Assembly: GCA_018398765.1 (NCBI GenBank)
Contig: JAHBMJ010003011.1
Location: forward strand, 5,706-20,705
Direction of reading: 5' to 3'
From: Chromera velia
Taxonomy: Eukaryota; Sar; Chromeraceae
DNA: 15,000 bases
The position numbers and the translations under genes were made by a program. The notes under the pieces were generated by a model. The model was not told the origin of the DNA. It searched no databases and saw nothing but the letters and a program-made list of their open reading frames with translations. Below are positions 1 to 9,228 of the stretch, piece after piece. The number at the start of each line of letters is the position of its first letter. Position 1 is the stretch's first letter.

Positions 1-61
1 CCCCCGGTGCATTCTGCGTGTGTGCGTGTGCATGTGTGAGCGGTGCATGTGTGTGCGTGTG

Positions 62-98
<37 letters not shown>

Positions 99-110
99 AT
101 GTGCATGCAG
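1..110 (+). repeat. Intron 3' end with (GT)n dinucleotide repeat
   Basis: The stretch is nearly all G and T with variants GTGTGCGTGTGCATGTGT, and a pure (GT)n run at about 65-94. It ends GCATGCAG, the acceptor for the exon at 111. No convincing coding frame is seen; the open frame here only encodes Cys/Val repeats. Confidence 0.7.
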
Positions 111-792
111 GTCTCGCACGTATACGCCCCCGCGGAGAGTGCGGACGCTGACGACTTGGGGTCTGCCTCTGTGTTCTCCACCAGGGACAGAATCATCCTC
201 TTGAACCATTGCGTGATGAGCAGACAACAGGGGAGCGCGGGGATCGGTGAGTCAGTCAGTCAGTCAGTCCGTCGGCAGAAAAGGAACAACAAAAGAGCAG
301 TGAACGTAGAGCAATTCGAAAGGCATTGACTGTTCCTGCTCAACCGCTTTGGGATGATGGGACCACAGGGGCGCACGTTGGGTGTTGGGTCTCTCTGAAA
401 TCAATCAGCGTCCCTCAATGCTCCCTGTTGAATATTTTTGGTCTAGCTGCCCCCTCATTCAATTTAAGTTATCGGTTTCTAAGACCTCTCGCTTTTTGCC
501 CTTTCCCCCCCCCCTTTTTGTTCGCAGACGTTGCGGGGCTGAAACGGTCAGGGAACATTCTGGCGTACTTTCCTCTCCATGAGACGCGCCTGAGGGACAA
601 ATTGGACGAGAAAAGCTTCGACGCCTTCGTGTGGGGATCCAAGCTTGGACACGTCAGTCGCATTTGAATATTCCCGCGTACATTGCTGTTCTCTCTGTTC
701 TCCCTTTGGTGGTTGCTGTGTTTTGTTCAGTACTCGGTTTTTGTTCTGTCGGGCAGGCAAGAAATGAGTGGGGAGGGAAGGGCGCAAAGAAG
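111..792 (+). other. Anoctamin N-terminal cytoplasmic (dimerisation) domain exons
   Basis: Exons 111-246, 528-652 and 757-792 encode visible residues 1-99. The segment [15 protein letters not shown], followed by [16 protein letters not shown], matches the family pattern of an RI-rich helix, then GL..L...G...A.FPLH. The 36-nt exon 757-792 adds 12 residues ([12 protein letters not shown]). It is in phase 0 on both sides, is flanked by GGCAG and GTGAGTGCC, and falls where the family has a W-containing linker before the YFGEK motif. That placement is inferred from phase and position, not from a strong match. Confidence 0.75.
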
Positions 793-3700
793 GTGAGTGC
801 CTTGGTTCGAAACTCTGCGTGTGTTTCTTGAACTGGAATAATATCATTTTTGCAGCAGTGTTCTTTTTCCGTGCGATAAAAACAAGTACAGGAACTTTCT
901 CTAATGGGCTCTCTCTTCTTTCTTCCTTCCTTGTTTTTTCCTTACTTGCAGGTACGCGACTACTTCGGAGAGAAGGTGGCGTTGTACTTTGGGTGGTCCT
1001 CCTACCTGACATTCTGGCTGTTCCTCGCCTGCTTTCCGGCTGCGGTGGACTTGGTGTTCGACATCCTCTTCATGTCCCCAGACAACATCACAACCCCTCT
1101 GTTTGCCATTTTCATGGTCAGTCTGTCTGTCTGTCTGAGATCCGCAGGCAGGCAGGAAGGAAGGAAGGAAGGCAGAGAGGCTTTAAGGGGGGGTGGAGAT
1201 CATGAAGCATTGGAATGATGAAGATTCGTGTTCCTTGGGATTTGTTTCGGTCTTTCTGCATCGCCTCCAGCGGTCCTCGCCTCTCTGAGAATGGAACAGG
1301 GAAAGACCCACCCATAGCAAAATATGTCGTGAGCAGCTTACCTGCCTGCCTGCCTGCATTGGTTTCGTCTGAGATCATTGGAGACGTTTCCTCCTGCGGT
1401 GGTTCGTTTTCCTTTTCCTTCCTGCTCTTCGACCTGCTTGGCTGGATGGATGATTGGATGGATGGATGGATGATTGGATAATTGGATGGGTGGATGGATG
1501 GATGGATGGATGGATAGATGGATGGATGGATGGATGGATGGATCTCCCTGACTGTCTTCACAATTTCTTCCCTTCAAGCAAGTAGAATGGATAGATGGAG
1601 GTGCTGTTTGAAATTGATTCACTCCTCTGCAGGCTCTTTGGGCGTCTCTCTTCACGCACTTCTGGACCCGCAAAGAGGCAGAACTGTCAGTCAGTCAGTC
1701 AGCCAATCAGTGGGTTTGTTTGTTTGTTTGTTTGTTTTTCGAACTGTCTTAACTCAGACTGTCGGCCAGTCTGCCGGAAGCAAAAGGAAAAACGACACAA
1801 AGCCTGTCTCTTTCTTTGTTTTACTGTCTGCCTGCGTATTTCTGTCTGCGCTTGAGAAGAAGAAATGGCATGGTGGAACGTTGCTAGATTCATCGTGTTC
1901 TCTCTCGTTGGTTTGTGTTTCCCTTATTGGTTGCATGAAGTCAGTCAGGGGATCTGGCAAGGGACCGAAAGGGAAAAGGAGGGGTGGGAAGAGGAAGAGG
2001 TATGCAAAAAGATGAGGGAGGCAGCAGCAGATTTGTTTGTTATTCGAACATGTGCTTCTGGTTGCTTGAAATTGACTTGATGTGAGAGATCGAGAATAGA
2101 ATTCCTCCGCCTCTTTCTTCACCATGTATACATGTCTGCAGGTCCGTTGAGTGGGGCACATTCGACAACGAGCCCGAGTACGAATCCCCTCGACCGGAGT
2201 TCAAGGGAGATGTGCGGTACAACCCGGTGACGAGAAAACCCGACCTCCACTATCCCTTCATGAAGAGACTGCCATTCATTATCCTCTCATCCATCGTCAT
2301 TGCAATCGTCACGGTCGGTCGGTCTGAATGAATGAATGAATGAATGAAAGAAAGAAAGAAAGAAAGTGAGGAAGGAAGGAAGGAAGCTAGGGAAGGAAGG
2401 AGGGAAGGAAGGAAGGAAGGAAGGAAGAAAGAAAGGAAGGAAGGAAGAGAAAAAGGAAAGAAAAGACGATTGGTCTGTCTCTTTGTCAATCTCTCGGCTT
2501 CATTGGTTTTCTGCCTGTCAATCTTGTTTTCTCTTCCAGCGATTCCTCGTCTCCTGCTTCTTGTCATTCATTTTTTCTTTTTGCTCGGGACGAGATCGAG
2601 GGTCGGGAGAATCCACTAGCCTTTTTAGACTGCTGGAGAAAGCTTTCTGTTCATCCGTCACTGCGCGTTGTTCTGTATGGTCCCTGTTTGTCTGCTCTTT
2701 TCCCTTCCTGCTTGTAGGTTATTGCCATCGGTGCAATGCTGGCTGTGTACTTCACTCGGCATCTGGTGGGTAGGTGAGTGTGTCAGTGAGTGTGTGAGGA
2801 AGTGCGTGAGCGTGTTTAGCCGTTTTCTCTTCTGCGCTTCTCTGGTGGGTGTTTCATATGACAGAGCCGGCCATATGCATTGCCATCTTCAGTTCCGGCC
2901 AGGGCTTCTCTTCTGTGTCGATCGTCTGTCTGTATCTGTCGGATGGGTGGGCGGGCATTAAAACGAAGTAAGAAAAGAAAGCAAACAAAGAAAGAAGGAA
3001 GCGAAGTAAGCCTGACAGATGAAAAGAAAGGGTGTCCTAGTTGACTGAGATTGGTGATGTCGTTGTGGACGGCTGGCTGTCTCGTTTGGTTGTGGATACT
3101 CGCGCATCTATTTTGTAGCTGCCTTGTGCTCCTCCGTCCTTTTCGTTTCTTTCTTTTGTCTTAATTCTCTTTTCGATTCCCCCCGATTGATTGATGGATG
3201 GATGTTTGCTGCAGTTTGCTGGTGAGAGCATGGTGGAACGGTGGGGGTTCATGTTCGCTCTCTGCGCTGCGGTTCACCTGTTCGACGTCAGTCTGTTTCC
3301 TTAATTGCCTCTCTTTCTATCCTTTTTTTCCTCTTTGGGGGGTGGGATAGGGCACAGAGAAAGGGAGCACAGAAAAGTAACCCATGGTGTGTTGATTGTT
3401 TGACGCATGCACTGTCCTGCCGAGCTGCTGGGAGAGTGAGAGCCTGGGATGATGGAGCGCTGCCGATAATTTGACTGAATCCCTTTTCTTTGGCTGAGTG
3501 TGTTTCTTCTCGCCCATTCCTCCCTCAGTTTTCTTTGAATCGCTTGGTAGGGAATGCATGCACCCTTTTGCTGGCAAGGGAACGGTACTGCTATGTTTGT
3601 TGATTACAAAGAGAACTTCGTTGTCTCTTCTAGCTTTCTGGGTTTTGTCTTTTTTCTCTTCGTGCTTTAAGACTGAATGAATGACCACGGAGGGAGATAA

Positions 3701-5088
3701 AATGCCCCCCCAACGTCATACCGTATTTGTAATCACGAAGACAAAAAGAGAGAGAACGGATCACGACTTCCAACCGTGCAGGTGATGTTCACATGGTTGG
3801 CGGCGAAGCTGACGGACATGGAGAACTACAGGACGAATACGGAGTATGAGGTCTGTGCGTTTATTTTCGCTCTGTATGTTTAAAAGAATTTTCGTTCTGT
3901 ATGAAAATAAATGCATGGAGAACCATAGGACGAATACGGAGTATGAGGTCGGTCCAAAAAAAAAGACCACTTCTTTTCTTGTGTGGGATGCTTGTGGGAT
4001 GTGTGGGCGTGCGTCGGTTATCTGGATGTGATGGGCTCTTCTCATTTCTTTTCTCTGATTTAGCCTGTCTCTCCTTTCCCTTCATGCTTCGTTCCGCCCC
4101 CATCCATGCTTTTCAAAACACGCTAACACAATTTTAGGCCTTTCTCTTTCCGTCCCTTTCCCGGCTGCACTGATCCCCAATTTTTTATTTACCCTCTCAA
4201 GTTGAAGTTTACCCTCTCAGTGGCTCCTTCGAATGTCTGATTTCATTCTTTGGAGTTGGACAAAGCGTTTTGCGTGGCTGCTTTGCAGTCGGCCTTGATG
4301 ACCAAGTCCCTGGTGTTCAAGTTCATCAACGCCTACGGTGCCCTCTTCTACATCGCCTTCTTCAAGGAACACCAGATGCTCCTGGGTAGGTGGGTGGGTG
4401 GGTGGGCAGTGTGGACTGATCTCGACGCAAGAAAGACAAAAAGAGATCGAAGCAAGCTAGAATTAAGTCACTTACTTGTCTTGCATGTGCACTCCTTTTT
4501 TCTCCCCCATGCAGCCTTTCTTTCTGTCCTTGTCGTTGCATGGACGGATGAATTAATTGTTGCCGGACCGGATCCTCGATGCAATCCTTGACGCACGCAG
4601 AGAACAGCACATTGAGACTTTCAAATCTTCTTTTCGAGACCATGCGTGTCTGTTGTGCTTCTCGATGGTCTTTCTCCTTCCCTCCCTCCACGTGCGTCCA
4701 GACTCTTTCTCACTCTCACTCTCGCACTCATTGTTTCCTCCCATGAAGGATCTGCCTGCCTGCCTAAACATCTTCCTGCTTGCCTGCCTGCTTTCTTTTC
4801 TGCTTAATTGCAGGCGTGGAGATGCAGTGCATCAATGACGACTGTCTGCTGGACCTCTCCTATCAGCTGACAGCCTTCATCATCTACAGGCTGTTCATCC
4901 AGAACCTGATCGAGTGGGCATGGCCGAAAATCGCCATGCAGCTGAGAATGACGACCGTCAGTCAGTCAGTCAGTCAGTGAGTGAGTGAGTAAGTCGATCA
5001 AGCTGGATGCGTGCAAAGAAGCGACTTTGTTTGGTTCTTTCGATCGGCCTCAGGAACGAGGGCACAATCAGGCAGTCTTTCTCTCTCT

Positions 5089-5124
<36 letters not shown>

Positions 5125-6099
5125 CTGAATTCTACATGAAGTGCTTGGAGGGTGTCAATCTTTTTCCTTCCTTTCTGGGTACGCCCCTCTGTGTGGGTGG
5201 GCGTTGCTATCCGTCTGTGTGCTTGAGCAGCGAGAATACGTGAGACGAAACTTCGATTTATGCGTCGTATGTCGGTCTCTCTCTCTGTCTGTCCCTTTGT
5301 GCCTGTCTGTTGCAGGAATACCTCAAATCAGGAGCCGGGTCTGATGGGAATCTCCTGCAGGTTGGTTTGTCTCTCTGTTGGTTGGTTGGTTGGTTGTGTG
5401 GGGGGATGGATTGCATGGGTAGGGAGGGCCTTTCCTTCCTTCCTGTGCTGGACTGTTGCTGTGTTCCTCGTTTTGCATGTTCGCTTTTCTTCTTCAATCT
5501 TGTCTGTCTGCATTGAAGGGGTCTGGATGTTCCATTGAAGGGCTCTCTCTCTGGCGCCTTTCTTTCTTTCTTTCTTTTCTTTCTTTCCGTCGTCCCACTT
5601 TTCTTCATCACTCCCCATTTTCTTCTCTTTGATTTCTTGTGCCCTCCAACCGCACTTGCGCGGCTACCGCGCCAACACCATCATCCTCATCATACCCCCC
5701 CCTTCAAAGATATCAAACACTCATGCAGCACTGATGAAGCAATGAACAGAAGAGTCATACTTTCATGGAGCAAACGGTTGCAGGACGCTGCACAAGCAGA
5801 GCGACAGGCGAAGATGGACACCGCAACAACCTTCGCAGACTTCGACGAGAGTCAGTCCGTCAGTTGCATGGCTTTCTGCCTATCTCTCTGGCTGGCTGGC
5901 TGTCTGGCTGTCTCAAAAGAAGAAGAGATGGAAAAACAGGGAAACATGTGGTCTCTTTGCGTGTCTGTCTGCGTGCATGGATGCCTCCCATCCCTCTTCT
6001 ATTCATGTGTGTCTCTTTCTGTTTCGCTATGGGGTTCTATTCGCAGTCGGCTGTTCGATTCCTTTCTTCCTTGATCTTGGTCCCTTGATTGAGTGCGTG

Positions 6100-6137
<38 letters not shown>

Positions 6138-6947
6138 CTTCTGCATGCAGACTGGATCCAGTTTGGGTATGTGGCTCTGTTCAGCATCTCCGTGCCATGG
6201 CTTCCCATTGTGGTCAGTCTCTCAGGCAGTCAGTTAGGCAGTGAGTCAACTAGTTACCCTCCTCTGCTCTACTCGCTCCACTTGAGTCGTTCACCTTCGA
6301 TTACGCGTTCGTATGGCCAGGTTCTCTTTCTTCGATTTGTCCCTCACTCTTTCGTTTGCTTTCTTTCTTTCGTTCTTTCTTTCCTCCCTTCTTTCCTTCT
6401 TTCTTTCTCTCCTTTTTTCTGCGGAACAAGCAGCCAGGTAGGTGTGCTTACTTACTCTTTTTCCCTTCTTCTACGTGTTTGTGTTTGGCTGTCTGCATGG
6501 GTGCAGGCTCTGATTGCGAACATTGTGGAGGTGATCCTCGACAAGGGCAAACTTCTGTATTCAGTGCAGAGACCGTTCCCAGAGGCAGTCAGGGACATTG
6601 GTGCGTTTGGCGGTGGGGGTAGAAGAGTGGGGAGATTTTTGTGGAAAAAAGGAGGGAAGAGAAGGTCACAGAGTGTTGTGGGAGGGAGGTATGCTTTTCC
6701 CGTTTCTCTCGCCCTCTCTAATTCCTTCCTTCCTTCCTTCCTTTCTTTCTTTCTTTCTTTCTTTGTTTTTGCTTTTTCTTTTTTTCAAACTCTTCCTTCT
6801 ACGTATTCCCTTCTTCTGTGCCTCTCCGTGTTCATTTTTGTTGAGTGCGAATTTTCACGCTGCGAGAGAGATATGGAAGACGAAACGTCTCTCTCTTTGT
6901 ATGAGTCTGTACGCTTATGTGTGCGTGTCTCCTGTCCTCCCCCTTCT

Positions 6948-6984
<37 letters not shown>

Positions 6985-7703
6985 CGCTCGCTCGCTCTTC
7001 TGCAGGAGGATGGAACCCTGCCTTCGAGCTCCTCGGTTTCATCGCCATGCTTGTGAACATTGCCCTGGCCGTGTTTGACACGGACGTGTTTGGAGGTCTG
7101 GAGGGCATGAGCAAGCTGACCTGGTTCTTCGTGTTGGAACACGGAGTCCTGGTTGTCCGTCTCCTCGCCTGGTTCATCCTCCCGTCTCCTGCCCCCCACA
7201 TTCGAAACTTGATGCTGAAGCACAGACACACGGTCCACGAAAACGTCCACTGCGTCACAGACGACGATGACGAAATGAGATCTGCAGCTCTCCAGAGCCT
7301 TGACGTGAGTAGAGGGAATGACGGGTGTGGGGGGGGGCATCGCGGCCACCACCTTAAGATGCGATAAGGGCACCAGACAGAACAGGGCGTTGCTGCCTCC
7401 CTTTTCTTGTGAAATCCCATCGAAGGAAGGGAGGATGCATCGAATGAAGTGGTGATCCAGTTTGGGTCTGCAGCGGCTCATTCCATCTGCTTTCTGCATT
7501 AGTGTCTCTTTGTTTTTTTTTTTTCAGTGTCTCTTCTTGACATCGGCACATCGGTCAGTCGCTTCTCTACCCCTCCTCTGCGTCTGTGTATGCGTAAATT
7601 TCTTTGTATGTGTGCATTTATGTGGGAATATGTATGTGTGCTGGTGTATATGTGCGTGCAGTATCAGCCTGTGATTTACGACAACGATGAGGACGACGAC
7701 TGA
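111..7703 (+). CDS. Anoctamin (TMEM16) family membrane protein, 5' partial, 17 exons
   Basis: Multi-pass membrane protein of the Ca2+-activated chloride channel/phospholipid scramblase family. Exons read by eye: 111-246, 528-652, 757-792, 952-1116, 1633-1685, 2142-2313, 2718-2765, 3215-3286, 3782-3850, 4289-4385, 4814-4956, 5316-5360, 5784-5850, 6151-6212, 6507-6600, 7006-7304, 7662-7703. They total 1725 nt and stay in one frame to the TGA at 7701-7703 (574 visible residues). The N-terminus lies before the window; the acceptor at 103-110 (GCATGCAG) implies upstream exons. Family members usually have about 650-1000 residues, so little more than the N-terminal region need be missing. Landmarks in order are [17 protein letters not shown], the EWG motif, [23 protein letters not shown], a C-x4-CL..L..QL block, and IQFGY. 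The tail is acidic. Whether it acts as channel or scramblase cannot be told from sequence. The least certain boundaries are the 757-792 microexon and the 5784 acceptor, which has a weak pyrimidine tract. Confidence 0.93.
247..527 (+). repeat. Intron starting with (GTCA)n repeat
   Basis: The donor GTGAGT runs straight into GTCAGTCAGTCAGTC at 251-266. The rest is unique sequence with a pyrimidine tract (C run at about 506-514) and the acceptor TTCGCAG. Confidence 0.75.
1117..1632 (+). repeat. Intron with (GTCT)n, (GGAA)n and long (GGAT)n repeats
   Basis: The donor GTCAGT continues into GTCTGTCTGTCTG. A (GGCA)/(GGAA) block follows at about 1146-1172. A long (GGAT)n tract with GATT/TAGA variants occupies about 1443-1543. 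The acceptor is CTCTGCAG at 1625-1632. Reading frames on either strand here encode only repeat peptides. Confidence 0.8.
1686..2141 (+). repeat. Intron with (GTCA)n at donor and (GTTT)n
   Basis: It starts GTCAGTCAGTCAGTCAG, then has (GTTT)n at about 1715-1736. The rest is unique sequence ending at GTCTGCAG (2141). Confidence 0.75.
2314..2717 (+). repeat. Intron with chained tetranucleotide repeats (GTCG, AATG, AAAG, GGAA)
   Basis: From the donor the repeat motif changes in steps: GTCGGTCGGTC at 2314, (TGAA)n at about 2325-2347, (GAAA)n at about 2347-2366, then (GGAA)n with interruptions to about 2452. The acceptor is TTGTAG at 2717, the only TAG acceptor in this gene. Confidence 0.8.
3215..4385 (+). 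other. Anoctamin TM4-TM5 exons with ENYRT motif
   Basis: Exons 3215-3286, 3782-3850 and 4289-4385 encode residues 246-325. [15 protein letters not shown] joined to [18 protein letters not shown] is TM4 and the strongly conserved cytoplasmic LTD.EN.RT motif. [25 protein letters not shown] is the conserved K..F.F.N.Y..LFYIAF segment of TM5 (written here as the two parts [11 protein letters not shown] and [14 protein letters not shown]). Exon 3215-3286 starts TTTGCTGGTG after GCTGCAG; only phase 0 gives a sensible protein, which fixes the previous exon end at 2765. Confidence 0.9.
3915..3950 (+). repeat. Intronic copy of the 3' end of the ENYRT exon
   Basis: The 36 bases from ATGGAGAAC to the donor GTC repeat 3818-3853 with three differing bases (TAC becomes CAT), 97 bp downstream inside the next intron. 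The copy would encode ENHRT rather than ENYRT. It has its own GTCGGT donor but no acceptor of suitable phase. Confidence 0.85.
4814..5360 (+). other. Anoctamin TM6 exon and following linker exon
   Basis: Exon 4814-4956 (residues 325-372) has two cysteines four residues apart followed by Leu (CINDDCL), then [12 protein letters not shown] and [10 protein letters not shown]. This is the family's C-x4-CL..L..QL block and TM6. The Glu in NLIE aligns with the TM6 Ca2+ ligand of characterised members. Exon 5316-5360 encodes a short polar linker of 15 residues and ends LLQ before a GTTGGT donor. Confidence 0.88.
4957..5315 (+). repeat. Intron with (GTCA)5-(GTGA)3 at donor and a (GT)n tract
   Basis: The donor is the first unit of a run of GTCA units that changes to GTGA and then GTAA (4957-4992). 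A pure (GT)n tract lies at about 5092-5122 after CTCTCTCTCT. The acceptor is GTTGCAG at 5315. Confidence 0.8.
5361..5783 (+). repeat. Intron with (GTTG)n near donor and (TTTC)n
   Basis: The donor GTTGGT is followed by GTTGGTTGGTTGG at about 5378-5395 and (TTTC)n at about 5561-5588. The acceptor used here is GGTTGCAG at 5783. Confidence 0.65.
6092..6136 (+). repeat. (GTCT)n microsatellite in anoctamin intron
   Basis: About eight tandem GTCT units at roughly 6102-6136 lie just upstream of the acceptor CATGCAG (6150). The tract may double as a pyrimidine-rich acceptor region. Confidence 0.75.
6356..6420 (+). repeat. (CTTT)n pyrimidine microsatellite
   Basis: CTTTCTTTCGTTC and related CTTT/CTTC units fill much of the 6213-6506 intron. 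Confidence 0.65.
6720..7000 (+). repeat. Pyrimidine microsatellites: (TTCC)n, (TTTC)n, (CT)n, (CGCT)n
   Basis: Intron 6601-7005 carries (TTCC)4 then (TTTC)n at about 6722-6764, and (CT)n at about 6950-6980 followed by four CGCT units, directly before the acceptor TTCTGCAG (7005). Confidence 0.8.
7006..7703 (+). other. Anoctamin C-terminal exons (last TMs and acidic tail)
   Basis: Exon 7006-7304, the largest (299 nt), reads [20 protein letters not shown], then [20 protein letters not shown] and [12 protein letters not shown]. These are the last two hydrophobic segments with a short extracellular loop. The segment [11 protein letters not shown] follows IG-W as in the family. After a charged cytoplasmic stretch ([18 protein letters not shown]), the 42-nt exon 7662-7703 encodes [13 protein letters not shown] and TGA. 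The tail is strongly acidic. Confidence 0.9.
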
Positions 7704-7822
7704 GTTGAGGGACAGGGGCGGGGGATGGAAGGAGAGGAGGGGAGAGTTCACAATGATGTGTGTTCTCTCATGGACGCGGCGTCAATTTCATTGGGACGAG
7801 AAGGCTTCCTTTCCTCCCTGCT

Positions 7823-7857
<35 letters not shown>

Positions 7858-8680
7858 CGTTCTCTGGTGAGATCACTGACTGAGTCGATCTGCCCTCTTT
7901 TGTACAAACGTCGTTCGATCCGTTCGCTGCCCCCTTTCCTCCTTTCTTCTTCCTTCCGTCTTTCCTTCCTTCCTTTTTCTTCGTGCCTGCCTACCTGCCT
8001 GCCTCTCTGCGTTCCTGATTTGTTGGCTGTGTCTTTCGGGTTTCTCTGTCGGGAGAGAGGGTTGGGGAAAGAGAGAGGGAGGTGGGGGGGTCACCAAAAG
8101 GGAGCCCTGGCAATCTTCCATCAAGTTTTCGAACCTCCGCCTCCAAGTGGTCCTAGGCACTTTACTTCCTTCTCCTTTGCTTCCCTTCCCTTCCTTCCGT
8201 CTTTGTTCCTTCTTTCTTTCAGGTAAGAAGGTGGACAGAGACCTTCCTTCCGTTCTTCTTTCCGTTGTTTCTTTTTTTTCTCGCCTGCCGTAATCCTCTC
8301 ACTCCATTGGCAGCCGAGCGCTATCGAGGTGCGTGCTTTGCAGTCTGGCCTCTGGCTACCCTCACTGTCTCTGCCCTTCTCTCTTTACCCGCCTGACTTT
8401 CTTTTCTCTCTTTGCCATTATTGCGTGTGGGACTGCTCGTTGGTAGGGGTGTTTGGCATCCTAAGTTTGGGGATTGGGGGAAGAAAAGACAAACAAAGTG
8501 CTGCATGCCGCCGCCAAAGAGCGGTGCAAGTGGCCGTCCAAGTTCAAAGGGCGCGTGATTTGTCAGATGGCCTGCCACTGCATGGGGCGGGGCTTGCAGA
8601 GGGGGTAAAAACAGAAAAGGAATTAATGATGTGGCGGGAAAGAATTGACCGTTGAATTCGATTATGTAATGCACGTCAAC
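7704..8680. other. 3' flank of anoctamin gene, no gene seen
   Basis: Mostly pyrimidine-rich on the + strand with (TTTC)n at about 7823-7858. Open frames here are low-complexity (Ser/Phe/Leu or Arg/Lys/Glu) and not protein-like. CTTTCAGGTAAG at 8216-8226 joins an acceptor directly to a donor. A short G-rich part at 8500-8600 looks unlike the surrounding pyrimidine tracts, but no exon with matching phases was found. I could not identify a polyadenylation site. Confidence 0.5.
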
Positions 8681-9141
8681 GTTCTTCGCTCGATTGATTG
8701 TTGACCATCATATACAACACCGTTTTCACCTTAGATAAAGTTTGAATTTTTCCTGTTATTACAATTTAAGCAAAATGAATTAGCTTTCATGCAAATGTCC
8801 ATTTATCCTAGCATTTACCATGCATACTTATGTCATACTCGCATGCATATATATAGCAGTCTAAACAGCAGTTTTACTAGCAGTTTTATAAATTAAATAG
8901 TAAATTAACTATAGTAAATTAAGTTTAATATTCAATTTTATAATTTAACTAAAATAGAAAAATAGATTAAAATATATAGGCCTCTAAGCTAGAGGCTAGT
9001 TCGGAAGTTATTCTCTGCCAGTGTGGCTTTTAATATAGTTATATATCTTGCATGATATTATCTCTAGTATTATCTGTCTCTGACCTGTCGAATACGAGAT
9101 GTCTACCTAGACGCCTATACCATGCTACCACTAGCTACAAT
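8681..9141. other. AT-rich intergenic DNA left of transposon
   Basis: Composition changes abruptly to AT-rich with many short TAAATTAA-type words and no open frame of note. A perfect 7-bp stem with a 3-base loop (GCCTCTA-AGC-TAGAGGC) lies at about 8980-8996. Nothing else could be identified. Confidence 0.6.
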
Positions 9142-9149
9142 GGCCGGAT
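9142..9149 (+). repeat. Left target-site duplication GGCCGGAT
   Basis: An 8-bp word immediately outside the left inverted repeat, identical and in the same orientation to 11795-11802. Confidence 0.75.
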
Positions 9150-9228
9150 CTAGGGGTGATTTCGATATATATTATACTTTCTCAAGTTTGGAGATATAAT
9201 ATAAATATCTAGGCCTTGCACTATAATA

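Larger units (their letters stand above)
952..2765 (+). other. Anoctamin TM1-TM3 exons
   Basis: Exons 952-1116, 1633-1685, 2142-2313 and 2718-2765 encode residues 100-245. [12 protein letters not shown] leads into TM1 ([16 protein letters not shown]). TM2 spans an intron ([11 protein letters not shown] then [11 protein letters not shown]). WTRKEAEL then [10 protein letters not shown] is the family's W.R..A.L...W segment. After a polar loop, [14 protein letters not shown] is joined in frame to [12 protein letters not shown] as TM3. The junction of exon 1633-1685 (phase 2) with 2142 restores Leu and keeps the motif intact, which supports both boundaries. Confidence 0.88.
5784..6600 (+). other. 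Anoctamin TM7-TM8 Ca2+-binding core exons
   Basis: Exons 5784-5850, 6151-6212 and 6507-6600 encode residues 388-462. The first ends FADFDE plus one base. Joined to the next (AC TGG ATC) it gives [17 protein letters not shown], the family's (D/E)..E...QFGY..LF signature. The third gives [14 protein letters not shown] and [11 protein letters not shown], matching NN..E...D..K and RP......IG. The E-x3-D spacing is that of the TM8 ligands. An acceptor at 5727 (CATGCAG) was considered for the first exon, but its only open frame needs a preceding phase 2. Confidence 0.85.

Noticed and set aside
1338-1673. [11 protein letters not shown]-type repeat protein on the - strand
   Set aside because: It is a translation of the (GGAT)n microsatellite inside an anoctamin intron.
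2250-2567. Ser/Phe/Leu-rich frame on the - strand
   Set aside because: It is a translation of (GGAA)n and (GAAA)n repeats, overlapping a well-supported + strand exon.
5728-5783. Earlier start (acceptor CATGCAG at 5727) for the anoctamin exon ending at 5850
   Set aside because: The only frame open to the IQFGY exon would need a preceding phase 2, while the exon ending at 5360 is phase 0.
6093-7367. Single 424-residue open frame on the + strand
   Set aside because: It reads through introns. Only its 6151-6212, 6507-6600 and 7006-7304 parts match the anoctamin family, and the rest is low-complexity intron sequence.
7687-8226. 179-residue + strand frame downstream of anoctamin
   Set aside because: Composition is driven by CTTT/TTCC tracts, with no protein-like segment.
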